This document shows positions 25,423-33,478 of a DNA stretch of 36,013 nt, piece after piece (position 1 is the first letter of the stretch; every line of letters starts with the position of its first letter). Source of the stretch: Anaerolineae bacterium (GTDB lineage Bacteria > Chloroflexota > Anaerolineae > Anaerolineales > E44-bin32); NCBI GenBank assembly GCA_030605795.1, contig JAUWHR010000089.1, positions 1 to 36,013 of the forward strand, written 5' to 3'. The notes under the pieces were generated by a model. It was not told the DNA's origin. It searched no databases and saw only the letters and a list, made by a program, of their open reading frames with translations. The translations under genes and the position numbers were made by a program.

Positions 25423-26919
25423 TTATATTACGGCACGTTCTATCAACAGTTCTTGAGTAGCCTCGTCGTGAGAAAAAACACCCGTTAGCTGCCCTTTACT
25501 CATCACCAGGATACGATCAGCAATTGCTAACAATTCTGGCATCTCTGATGAGAACATCAGAATTCCTACTCCCTGTTGGCACAATTCATCCATTAGAGTG
25601 TAGATTTCAACCTTAGCCCCAACATCGATGCCACGTGTTGGCTCATGCATGATCATAATGTCGGCCTGCGTTTCAAGCCAGCGTGTGACGACAACTTTTT
25701 GCTGGTTTCCACCGCTTAAGCTCTGGATATTTTGGTCAATTGATGGTGTACGAATATCCATTCGCTCCACCCAATATTGGGCTCGCTTTTTCTCACCGGC
25801 CTCATGGAGGAACAGACCCCGACCATACGCGCTTAGATTTGCCACTGTGATGTTCTTATGGACTGTAAAGGTTGCTATCAAGCCTTCATTCTTGCGTTCC
25901 ATCGGCACGTAGCCCATGCCTAACGCACAAGCCACATTAGGGGACCGTATGCGAACCACCTTGTTCCTAATTAACACCTCACCTGAGAACTTCGGTTCAT
26001 CACCGAACAAGATGTGAGCTAACAGCGAGCGCCCTGAGCCAAGGAGCCCAAACACACCTAGGATTTCGCCTTCGCGCAAGGTGAAGTTAATGTCGTGCAG
26101 TCCCTTCTCCGAGTTCAACCCTCGAACCTCAAGCAACACGTCACCCAGTTCGACGAAATGACGGGGGTACATCTCATCCAAGTCACGCCCCACCATCATC
26201 CGGATCAAATCCTCATATGTGGTGCTTTTTATATCTACCGTATCCACCCGAAGACCATCACGGAGAACCGTCACACGATCGGCAATCTCAAAGATCTCAC
26301 CAATATGGTGTGTGATGTAGATGATTCCAATTCCATGAGAAACCATGCGCCTCAACAATGAAAACAAACGTTTAATTTCGGCGTCGTTCAACGCAGCAGT
26401 AGGTTCATCCATTACTAGTATTTCGACCTCTCCGACAAGTGCTTGAGCAATCTCGACCAACTGCTGATTACCAGTGTTCAGATTCCCAGCTTTCTCCCGT
26501 ACATCGAGATCTACTTGTAGCTTGGCAAGTGCCTCAGTAGCTTGTTGTCGAGCTTTGCGCCAGTCTACGAAGCATGGCAACCTGCCCGCGGGGAGTTGTC
26601 CTAATAGGATATTCTCCTCAACGCTGAGTAGTGGCAACAAGTTCAACTCTTGGTGGATGACCCGTAACCCCGCCACTTGCGCTTCACGCGGACTTCGGAA
26701 TTCGACTTCCTGCCCTTTGATTATCACGCGCCCACTATCACGCAGGTAAACCCCACACAAAATCTTGATTAACGTAGACTTCCCAGCCCCATTTTCGCCC
26801 AGGATGGCGTGTATCTCACCACGCTTTAAACTGAAATCCACAGATTCCAATGCTCGCACCCCAGGAAAGTCTTTTGTGATTTGTTCAGTACGCAAAACTA
26901 ATTGGTCTTCCACCATCAT
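25423..26919 (-). CDS. Ribose-type ABC transporter ATP-binding protein (RbsA family)
   Basis: Cytoplasmic double ATPase of 498 residues, the usual CUT2 length. Domain 1 has Walker A GENGAGKSTLIK, a signature-like NTGNQQLVEIA and Walker B LVMDEPTAAL. Domain 2 has a degenerate Walker A GLLGSGRSLL with Lys replaced by Arg, and an intact signature LSGGNQQKVVV with MHEPTRGID. This asymmetry is normal for the family. The start is one of two tandem ATGs (26919, 26916) or the GTG next to them; AGGAG touches the first ATG, so a later one is likely. A strong hairpin separates it from the binding-protein gene. Confidence 0.95.
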   Translation of the reverse strand: MMVEDQLVLRTEQITKDFPGVRALESVDFSLKRGEIHAILGENGAGKSTLIKILCGVYLRDSGRVIIKGQEVEFRSPREAQVAGLRVIHQELNLLPLLSVEENILLGQLPAGRLPCFVDWRKARQQATEALAKLQVDLDVREKAGNLNTGNQQLVEIAQALVGEVEILVMDEPTAALNDAEIKRLFSLLRRMVSHGIGIIYITHHIGEIFEIADRVTVLRDGLRVDTVDIKSTTYEDLIRMMVGRDLDEMYPRHFVELGDVLLEVRGLNSEKGLHDINFTLREGEILGVFGLLGSGRSLLAHILFGDEPKFSGEVLIRNKVVRIRSPNVACALGMGYVPMERKNEGLIATFTVHKNITVANLSAYGRGLFLHEAGEKKRAQYWVERMDIRTPSIDQNIQSLSGGNQQKVVVTRWLETQADIMIMHEPTRGIDVGAKVEIYTLMDELCQQGVGILMFSSEMPELLAIADRILVMSKGQLTGVFSHDEATQELLIERAVI

Positions 26920-26961
26920 CTCCTATCATGGTCATCAAACTTACGATAGGCACCTCAAATT

Positions 26962-26992
26962 TAGAGGGTGCTGCATTGGGCAGCACCCTCTA
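26962..26992 (-). terminator. Strong stem-loop between binding-protein and ATPase genes
   Basis: A 13-bp perfect stem (26962-26974 with 26980-26992) with a 5-base loop lies between the stop of the binding-protein gene and the start of the ATPase gene. On the minus strand it is followed only by AAATTTG, so read-through is likely. Such intercistronic hairpins commonly give excess binding-protein transcript by partial termination or by blocking 3' decay. Confidence 0.7.
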
Positions 26993-27009
26993 GGTGTCGT
27001 GACTGGTTG

Positions 27010-28083
27010 TTACTCCTCAGGGTAGTATTCGTCGATGTTGTTAGCGTCAATGAAGACGTGATTGATGAACACCTCAGCCGGTACCTGCTCGCCGGCCAAC
27101 ACCCGGCATCCAAGCGGGATCAGGTCCCATCCGTACATCTCTGGCAGGAAAGTGGGTGTACCCAGGAAGCTGGCTGGGTCGCCGCTTCTAATGGCCTCCA
27201 AGCCAACGTCGTCGGCACCTACACCTGTAGTTACAACATGGTCTCCACGACCAGCCATCTCGGCTGCGGTTGCAGCTGCCACACCGTTGCTGTCGCCCAA
27301 CATTCCTATAAGGATGTGCTCAGCATCTGGGTAAGCCTCGAGCATTGTAGCGACCGCCTCTTGCGCCTCGTCAACGTTAACGCCTCCTTCAAAACGCACG
27401 ATAAGTTCCACGTCTAGGTCCAGCAGGGATTGCTGGACGCCAGCGATGATACCCAACGTGCGAGCCTCGAGCGTCTGTTGACCAGCGAGGCTCTGTTGCT
27501 CAACCAACACTATATCAACCTGACCGTCCCAGTTGTCTAGCGCGAACTGGGCTAGTCCCTGTCCGGCTAGTTTCCCGGCATAATAGTTATCTCCGCCGTA
27601 GTAAATAGCACCGGGTATAGGAATGTCAATGGCGATCACTGGGATGCCAGCTTCCTTGAAAATTTCGCCAATTACGTAGTTCTGCTGCTGATAGTAGTTG
27701 AACTCGAATACTAAGTCCACATCGCCGCGCGCAGAGATAAGCTCAGCATTCTCCAATGCAATTTCCGGACTGAACTCGTTGTCCAGGAAGAAAAGCTCAA
27801 CTCCAGCATCCTCAGCTGCGTCGCGCATTGATTCATCCACAATGGCGATGAAGGCGAACTGACTACCGAAGCCGGCATATGCCATCGTGCTACCAGTGCA
27901 GTCGAACTCCTCCTCTTCGACTTCAACCGGCACTTTGACTATTACTTCAACGGTCTCAACAACGGAGACCTCAACTGTCTCAATGATGGTCTCAACAATG
28001 GTCTCCGGGGCGCAGCTGCTAAGGGCAAGGGCAAACACTACAAAAATAGCAGCCGCGGATAGTAGGTAGACTCTCCTCTTCAT
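27010..28083 (-). CDS. Sugar ABC transporter substrate-binding lipoprotein (ribose/RbsB type)
   Basis: Periplasmic-binding-protein type 1 fold, 357 residues from the chosen start. The signal peptide MKRRVYLL... ends at lipobox LALSSC (lipidated Cys24). A linker of about 35 residues repeats Val-Glu-Thr units (VETVEVSVVETVEV) before a Glu stretch, a feature often seen in Chloroflexota binding proteins. The two lobes contain DLVFEFNYYQQQ and GVGADDVGLEAI. A longer frame begins at 28146, but GGGAGGG lies just before the ATG at 28083. It is the first gene of the 13-gene leftward unit and would select the substrate of the island; the sequence does not say which sugar or polyol. Confidence 0.93.
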   Translation of the reverse strand: MKRRVYLLSAAAIFVVFALALSSCAPETIVETIIETVEVSVVETVEVIVKVPVEVEEEEFDCTGSTMAYAGFGSQFAFIAIVDESMRDAAEDAGVELFFLDNEFSPEIALENAELISARGDVDLVFEFNYYQQQNYVIGEIFKEAGIPVIAIDIPIPGAIYYGGDNYYAGKLAGQGLAQFALDNWDGQVDIVLVEQQSLAGQQTLEARTLGIIAGVQQSLLDLDVELIVRFEGGVNVDEAQEAVATMLEAYPDAEHILIGMLGDSNGVAAATAAEMAGRGDHVVTTGVGADDVGLEAIRSGDPASFLGTPTFLPEMYGWDLIPLGCRVLAGEQVPAEVFINHVFIDANNIDEYYPEE

Positions 28084-28219
28084 TTCTTCCCTCCCAGGAT
28101 ATGTCAAATAGTGGCTTGGTCTGGTAATCACTAAGGCGGCTTGCAAAGCATAGTTTAACCAAATTACCTCCTTTCTTCATGTTGAATCTCTGAGATGATG
28201 TCAAGCGTCGATTATGAAA

Positions 28220-28248
28220 AGCATAGCATGTGCACAACAGATTGTCAA
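28220..28248 (-). promoter_or_regulatory. Sigma70-type promoter of the transporter operon
   Basis: On the minus strand, TTGACA (28243-28248), a 17-base spacer and TATGCT (28220-28225) form a promoter with the same -35 and spacing as the two divergent promoters near 7.55 kb. Transcription would start near 28213, leaving a leader of about 130 bases. Confidence 0.65.
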
Positions 28249-28270
28249 CAGTTTACAGTTAACTGTTATT
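28241..28270. promoter_or_regulatory. Probable GntR-type operator at the transporter promoter
   Basis: ATTGTCAACAGTT at 28241-28253 repeats the left arm of the 7550-7575 palindrome and covers the -35 box. Next to it is the perfect 12-base palindrome ACAGTTAACTGT (28255-28266), which repeats the core GTTAACTGTT of the other site. The spacing of halves differs from the first site, so two overlapping dimers may bind. Confidence 0.6.
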
Positions 28271-28369
28271 TGAAATTGCTAAAGCGTAGAAGATGTATCT
28301 ATTCTACATGCCTGGATCGAAGTTTGACAATCCATCACTGGCACAGAGAATAGAACTCTGTTCGTCGCA

Positions 28370-29243
28370 TTGGACAACCGATCCAAGGGACGGAGACTCT
28401 CCACGCTCGGTTCGCGAAAGATTGTAGATAAATATCTGAGATTGGTAGGGTTGAAACAAACTGGTCGCCCACCAATCTCTGAGGAGAGTGTGGCGCTCAT
28501 TCACCGTATGGCAAGGGAAAATCGCACCTGGGGCGCCAAACGCATTCGAGGCGAACTGCTGAAGCTGGGACTGCGCGGGGCGAAGAGCACGATCCAGTTG
28601 CTATATCAAACAGGTGCCTGGCCCTGGTTCATCTCAGCAGACCTGGAGAACCTTCCCTGGGCAGCCGAAGGGTCCACCTGTGCCTGCGCCACAGGTGCAG
28701 GCAGGACAGGCATCCACAACCACGCCAGCGAGATCTGGGCCGGCGACATTCTGTTCCGTGCGCTCTTCTTATTCGTCATTATTGAATTGGACACACGCCG
28801 CATCGTGCACTTCAGGGTTACACACCATCCCGCCGACAGTTGGCTGGCTCAGCAGTTACCTGAAGCCACACTCTTCGACTCAGGTCCACACTTCTTGATC
28901 CGTGACAATGACCGCAAATTTGGCGCATCCTTTTCACCCGTTGCTTTCGGGACAGGCATCGATGTACTGCGTACTCCCTATCGCGCACCGAAGGCCAATG
29001 CTATCTGCGAGCGTTTCCTGGGCAGTCTCCAGCGATCACTTCGTCATAGTGAGTGAAGGCCACCCGTATCGCATCGTGAAGGAATACACCGGCTACTTCA
29101 ACTACTCTCGTCCTCACCAGGGCATTGGCCAGCAGTTTCCTTGCCAGTCTACGTGCCCAGACATGTCTGCTGCCGGCGGACAGGTTGTCTCATTCCCGGT
29201 GCTAAGTGGCTTACACCATGATTACCAACGGCGTGCGGCGTGA
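28370..29243 (+). pseudogene. Transposase pseudogene (integrase-core, IS481-like), copy 2
   Basis: The frame from 28370 encodes an N-terminal helix-turn-helix (GRPPISEESVALIHRMARE, RTWGAKRIRGELLKLG), then a variable segment and the rve core (IWAGDILF, IELDTRRIVHF, LIRDNDRKFG, TPYRAPKANAICERF). At about 29033 an 11-base deletion relative to copy 1 removes the QRECLD segment and shifts the frame, giving an early stop at 29056. The C-terminal part continues in another frame to 29243 (YFNYSRPHQG, GLHHDYQR). The enzyme is therefore dead, but the integrase region before the shift is better preserved than in copy 1. Confidence 0.82.
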
Positions 29244-29499
29244 GGATCAATCTCGAGGTACCTTATCCTTATCACTTTTGGAGAAATTCAACCAGTTGTA
29301 TAGTCGTTGTTCTCATGCACACGATGCGCATCCTTGTTCACATCCTCGGTGTGGTCCCGCTGAGCCTATCTACTTGACAGGCATCTATCTGATCCCGGTA
29401 TATTTTGCTTCATCGACAATGAACGCTCGTGTGGACTAGCGATTCCCAACCCATGCACACAGGATTACGAACGGATGACCATTTTCGGCCACTACAGGG
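28756..29499 (+). repeat. Direct repeat, right copy of the decayed insertion element
   Basis: It matches 2019-2772 on the same strand with scattered substitutions and an 11-base gap. Similarity stops near GGCCACTACAGG, after which the flanks differ. The stretch 29244-29590 contains no gene: it is the non-coding tail of this element followed by a terminator. Both copies frame the catabolic island. Confidence 0.8.
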
Positions 29500-29559
29500 G
29501 GAAAAAGAACTACCTGCCGCTTCTGACAGGCCTTTGGTGAGGGAAATCGCTTTAATATG

Positions 29560-29587
29560 TCACGTTTTATGGGAAAACGTGATTTTT
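29560..29587 (+). terminator. Rho-independent terminator (possibly bidirectional)
   Basis: The 9-bp stem TCACGTTTT/AAAACGTGA (29560-29568 and 29574-29582), with loop ATGGG, is followed by TTTTT at 29583-29587 on the plus strand. It sits immediately downstream of the minus-strand tRNA gene, so it may also end the tRNA transcript, although the minus-strand tail is only CATATT. Confidence 0.65.
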
Positions 29588-29590
29588 AGG

Positions 29591-29663
29591 CGCCCCCGAC
29601 AGGATTCGAACCTGTAACCACCGGATTAGAAGTCCGGTGCTCTGTCCATTGAGCTACAGGGGC
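29591..29663 (-). tRNA. tRNA-Arg, anticodon TCT
   Basis: The minus strand folds into a full cloverleaf. The acceptor stem GCCCCTG pairs with CGGGGGC (one G-T pair), and the D arm reads GCTCAATGGACAGAGC. The anticodon stem CCGGA/TCCGG holds the loop CTTCTAA, so the anticodon is TCT (plus positions 29628-29630), reading AGA/AGG. The T arm ACAGG TTCGAAT CCTGT is perfect. The discriminator is G, followed by CC and then T, so the CCA end is not fully encoded. Confidence 0.95.
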
Positions 29664-29696
29664 ATGTAGATATTCTAAGTGAAAATCTATTCCGGC

Positions 29697-30134
29697 TCAA
29701 CCCTCAGTATAGGGTCTAATACCCTTATATACCCTTCGGCCAGAGAAGGTACGCAGGATCACCCTCGGAGGTCGGCCTAGCCGCTCTCCCAGTTCAATCG
29801 GCGTCAATGATGTGTTGCTGTTGGCTAGAAAAATACGAAAAACTGCATCCACCAAACTGGTCTGTGGCGTCAAGTAGTCCAGCTGCCGAGAGCAATGTGA
29901 GATTAGGGTATGCTGGATACCCGCCACTCGGGTGACTTCCGCGGTTTCAGGATCCACATAGTCGACCATGGCGTCTGCCTCCAGGTCGGCGTATGCTTCC
30001 TTATGTTCCGAACAGAGATGGCTGCGGAGATCAACCTCCAAATCCCGATTAGCTCGGTCCCACCAGTTATAGTCGATATTGAATTTGGTCTCCAAGGTCG
30101 GGCGCACGAGCAATCCTGATTTAGTTGATTCCAT
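29697..30134 (-). CDS. Hypothetical protein with possible C-terminal HTH, paired with the next gene
   Basis: About 145 residues and not recognised. The N-terminal half is charged and Trp/Asp-rich (NYNWWDRANRDLEVDLRSHLC-like composition), with two Cys and a His in RSHLCSEH. The C-terminal segment SLTPIELGERLGRPPRVILRTF looks like a helix-turn-helix, so DNA or RNA binding is possible. The ATG at 30134 begins five bases after the stop of the 531-residue gene upstream, so the two are co-transcribed and probably work together. A longer start at 30176 would overlap that gene. No signal peptide or membrane segment is visible. Confidence 0.6.
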   Translation of the reverse strand: MESTKSGLLVRPTLETKFNIDYNWWDRANRDLEVDLRSHLCSEHKEAYADLEADAMVDYVDPETAEVTRVAGIQHTLISHCSRQLDYLTPQTSLVDAVFRIFLANSNTSLTPIELGERLGRPPRVILRTFSGRRVYKGIRPYTEG

Positions 30135-30139
30135 AGAAT

Positions 30140-31735
30140 TCACGCCTGGTTCCAAGCGGTTGCCTCGAACCGCCAATACAAATCGCCAACGTGGACAAAG
30201 TACGGTCGGGCGACTAACTCAGTGAAGACTATCGCCGGAGGTAGACGCTGGATTACATTTACTCCGGAATACAATGATTGGGCATGGACCGCGCTTTGCG
30301 GGGTAAGCTTGGCCAGCTCACGAAAGACCTGAACTGTCAAACGATCGACTGGCATTTTACGCTGCTTGCCTCGCAACCAGGCCTCGTCAAGCGCCACCGG
30401 ATCGACCAAGCCAACCACCATCAAATCGTCATATGCTGTCCCGACTGCTTGCTTAAGCATCGTGAACCCAACCATGCCATCCTCATTGATGGTCACAGTC
30501 CTGATCCAGTCATTACGTCTGCGACGGTCGACAGTCTCTATGATCACATGGCCAACTGATTCACCACGGCGGACTCTTATCAGGCCCCCAGTGGGCACAT
30601 TATAACGCTTGTACCACTCATCTAACCCCAGGATATAGCCAGCCTCACGGACCACCCAGCCGGGAAATTCATCCCCGCTATGCCCATCCACTAAGATGAA
30701 GCGGATGCGCGGCGCTTCGTAGGCGGTTGGGAAGAGAGGGATCAGGCGTCCAGAGAGTGGGAGCGCTCCAACACGCCAATGCGGAAAGAGCAATGAGAGA
30801 GTAACTTCCTCTGTCCTCTCATCCATAGGGGTTGGCGGGCTGAGTTCATCGTCCAATCTCTGCTCGAGCGCCAGTAAATCATCAGTGAGAAGTGAGCGAT
30901 CGACGGCAGTGGAAACACTTTCCAATCTAGGTGGTGTGAACAGCACTTCTGGGGGCTCAAGCCGTCTCAAGAACCACAACACCTCCCCGGCGGGGCCGAC
31001 TTCATCGAACCGCTCGTCCTCTTGAAGGGCATAATCCAGCGAAAACGCCATCAGCAAAGGATCAAAGCCGGAGGGCAACTCGATATGCTCAAGTAGATCA
31101 GTTGTTGGAACTGGACCACCACTTGCGACGTCGAGCACAGCCTCGGCTAGGTTTTTATGACCTTCGTGGATATCCGCCAGGAGTGCCTTAGGAAACCAGC
31201 GTCCAGCTATTCGGACAATGTCCTCTGCCCGATTTAGACGCCCTTCCAAGCGTTCTTCAATTAGCGATCCATAGCTCCTCAACACTCCATCGATCGTGCT
31301 AAGTTCATCAACATCCACTTCAGGCATGGGCGGATTGTTGAGAATATGATCTTCCAACCGAGCAGCGAACTCTCGCACCTGCCCATCTTCTTCGATCTTG
31401 ACCTGGATTACATCAAAGGAGCTGATCTCCGGATTATCGCCGGGGCGCACCCCCATCACAGTTCCAATTGCATTTCCTAGTGCGGGAAATATTAACACCT
31501 GGCCAACTTCGTACTCATCGATTGGTAGATAATCACTGTAATCCGCTTCTACCGCCTGCTGTGCTTCTTTCTCAAGCCGAACCAGACAGTGTTCGATCAG
31601 CACGGGCGTCATTTCAGCCGTGGTTAGTGGAACTTCGCGATCTAGCAGCAAGTTATAAATAACACCAAGATCATCGTCAGTGACGTCGAACTCGGTCCAA
31701 TATACCTCGCAGGAGAATTTAGCAGCCTGAACCAT
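30140..31735 (-). CDS. Large hypothetical cytoplasmic protein
   Basis: 531 residues, not recognised. It is acidic, with no signal peptide or membrane segment. Around residues 75-125 a small beta-rich stretch (VGQVLIFPALGNAIGTVMGVRPG, VIQVKIEEDGQVREFAARL) resembles an SH3-like or PRC-like barrel. The middle is helical and Leu/Glu-rich. The C-terminal third is again beta-rich (GWVVREAGYILGLDEWY, GGLIRVRRGESVGHV). It overlaps no neighbour and is divergent from the DUF2007 gene. It probably forms a conserved lineage-specific pair with the small gene downstream; no function can be assigned. Confidence 0.65.
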   Translation of the reverse strand: MVQAAKFSCEVYWTEFDVTDDDLGVIYNLLLDREVPLTTAEMTPVLIEHCLVRLEKEAQQAVEADYSDYLPIDEYEVGQVLIFPALGNAIGTVMGVRPGDNPEISSFDVIQVKIEEDGQVREFAARLEDHILNNPPMPEVDVDELSTIDGVLRSYGSLIEERLEGRLNRAEDIVRIAGRWFPKALLADIHEGHKNLAEAVLDVASGGPVPTTDLLEHIELPSGFDPLLMAFSLDYALQEDERFDEVGPAGEVLWFLRRLEPPEVLFTPPRLESVSTAVDRSLLTDDLLALEQRLDDELSPPTPMDERTEEVTLSLLFPHWRVGALPLSGRLIPLFPTAYEAPRIRFILVDGHSGDEFPGWVVREAGYILGLDEWYKRYNVPTGGLIRVRRGESVGHVIIETVDRRRRNDWIRTVTINEDGMVGFTMLKQAVGTAYDDLMVVGLVDPVALDEAWLRGKQRKMPVDRLTVQVFRELAKLTPQSAVHAQSLYSGVNVIQRLPPAIVFTELVARPYFVHVGDLYWRFEATAWNQA

Positions 31736-31803
31736 AATGATAGATCAGCCTATCCAGGGGAAATACTTCGCCATTATACTATAAGCATCCACGTGGAGGC
31801 ATC

Positions 31804-32061
31804 ATGAGTGAAGAGATCGTTGTCGTCGAAACAACCTCTGGGATGATGGAAGCCGAAATCCTACGCGGATTGCTTGAGTCGATGAATATTACCATCTGCC
31901 TGTCCCACGAATCGGCTGGCACGGTCTACGCTTTAGGTGTTGGACGTCTCGGGCGAGTCGATCTGATAGTGCCAGCTGACCAAGCAGATGAAGCACGCCG
32001 GATCCTCGCCGATTATCACGCTGGTCGGCTCATTGACGATGACGGGCCTTCGATTGTATGA
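31804..32061 (+). CDS. DUF2007-family small protein (putative signal-transducing)
   Basis: 85 residues, cytoplasmic. It fits the DUF2007 fold: a beta strand (IVVVETTSG), helix (MEAEILRGLLES), strand (NITICLS), the GRVDLIVPADQADEARRIL segment characteristic of the family, and a short acidic tail. Its biochemical role is not known; homologues are often small free-standing domains. A GGAGG lies five bases before the ATG, and an AT-rich TATACTATAAG just upstream may be its -10 region, within the 68-base divergent spacer. Confidence 0.8.
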   Translation: MSEEIVVVETTSGMMEAEILRGLLESMNITICLSHESAGTVYALGVGRLGRVDLIVPADQADEARRILADYHAGRLIDDDGPSIV

Positions 32062-32080
32062 AAACCTTTGGATGGACTCT

Positions 32081-33478
32081 TTAAGGAAAAACCTTCTCCA
32101 CCCAATCCAAGGGATCGACCGGCACACCGCCCACCCAAATCTCCCAATGCAGGTGCGGTCCGGTCGAACGCCCGGTCCCACCAACTTTGCCGATCACCTG
32201 CCCCGTCTCGACGAAATCACCCTCTGACATGTAAATCTCCGCCTGGTGGAAATATCCACTATATACCCCCCAGCCATGGTCGATGTAGGTTGCGTTACCT
32301 CGCACGACCAGAGATCCAGTAAACACGACTCGTCCAGATGCCGGAGTAAGGATCGGTACACCCGAACCATAGAAATCAAGCCCGGTGTGATAGTAATAAT
32401 ACGCCCCATAATTATAACTCCGTCGAGTGCCAAAAACGGAGATAAAGCTATCGGTGTAATAGTCGGATGGGAATTGGAAAGCGCCTTCCCAATGCCGTTC
32501 CGGTGTTGCTGGAGACAATAACAAAGCAACCATTTCCTCCTCTGGTCCTACAACATCGGGATCAATTGTCTCCGCTGGGACGCTATTGATGGTCTCAAAC
32601 CCATAACCGCCTTCCCGAATACGAACCGGCTGGGAGAAGGCGAATGTCAGCTCCCCGCCTTCAGAGGCATAGAGTCGTACCTCCAGGTCGTACAACCCAG
32701 GATCCGCCATAGCGTGAATACCTTGCAGGGCAATCCATTGGTGAGAATCCAGCGGGAAGAAGTTAAGCGTCCGATCCTCTAGACGTCCTTCTACCCATCC
32801 TGGTTGGTTGAGTTCCAAGCTCACCACTGTCGTTTTCCCCTGCACTGCGGGCAAAGGATCTACTTCGGCCGACACAATTGGATGAGGGAGAGCGCCTACC
32901 CAATGCTCTCCTCCCGGAACAACAAGTGGCGTTCCCGGGACGACCCACATCTTGATTTCTGTTTGGCTGAGGGTGGTCAAACTCCAAGGACCAGTGCCGG
33001 TTCGCACAGCCAACTCCAGCTTACTGTCCCCGATTCGCGGGAGCAGAAGTGAGTTCTCCAGTCGCGCCGAGGTGTCATTCTCCATTTCAACCAGGATCAG
33101 CGGCTGACCCGCATATAGCCTACCGGGGCTAACTAAACGATTGAGGCGAGCCAAGGAATCGCCCGGCATCCCATAACGAAAACTAAGGCTCGATAGGGTT
33201 TCCCCGTAGCCGACCTCATGAATGGTCAGCACCCCGCTGATCTCCTCATAGCCCGGGATGATTAATTCCATACCGGGGATCAACAGGGATGGATCAGCGA
33301 TATTGTTGGCGGTTACCAAGGCTTCGACTGTGGTGCCAAATATCAGCGCGATAGCTGTCAGGGTATCTCCAGGCTGTACAACATATACCGGTCCCGACTC
33401 CTGGGCCGTAACTGATGAAAATGGAAGCGCAACCAGCGTGATGATGCAAAGCAGCAAGAACCTAGTTCGCGCTTTCAT
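32081..33478 (-). CDS. Exported LysM-M23 peptidase (cell-wall endopeptidase)
   Basis: About 465 residues. The signal peptide ends near SSVTA (about 25). Two LysM repeats follow: VVQPGDTLTAIALIFGTT... (about 30-75) and HEVGYGETLSSLSFRYG... (about 85-130), which bind peptidoglycan-type glycans. A long beta-rich middle region leads to a C-terminal M23 domain with the zinc ligands in HTGLDF and HLHWE and the GTGRSTGPH turn. It would cleave peptide cross-links in the wall or be a scaffold for septal or sporulation-like processes. A TTG at 33484 extends the frame, but GGAG before the ATG at 33478 is better. It overlaps the end of the DUF192 gene by 17 bases. Confidence 0.9.
   Translation of the reverse strand: MKARTRFLLLCIITLVALPFSSVTAQESGPVYVVQPGDTLTAIALIFGTTVEALVTANNIADPSLLIPGMELIIPGYEEISGVLTIHEVGYGETLSSLSFRYGMPGDSLARLNRLVSPGRLYAGQPLILVEMENDTSARLENSLLLPRIGDSKLELAVRTGTGPWSLTTLSQTEIKMWVVPGTPLVVPGGEHWVGALPHPIVSAEVDPLPAVQGKTTVVSLELNQPGWVEGRLEDRTLNFFPLDSHQWIALQGIHAMADPGLYDLEVRLYASEGGELTFAFSQPVRIREGGYGFETINSVPAETIDPDVVGPEEEMVALLLSPATPERHWEGAFQFPSDYYTDSFISVFGTRRSYNYGAYYYYHTGLDFYGSGVPILTPASGRVVFTGSLVVRGNATYIDHGWGVYSGYFHQAEIYMSEGDFVETGQVIGKVGGTGRSTGPHLHWEIWVGGVPVDPLDWVEKVFP

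Noticed and set aside
27887-28069. Repeated Ser/Thr-rich sequence that could be a tandem repeat or CRISPR-like array
   Set aside because: The repetition comes from codons for the Val-Glu-Thr linker of the binding lipoprotein. Units are short and irregular, with no spacers.
29206-29439. Small frame after the transposase in both element copies (also at 2480-2713)
   Set aside because: It is similar between copies only because the DNA repeat is similar. It overlaps the transposase end in another frame and then runs through the non-coding tail.
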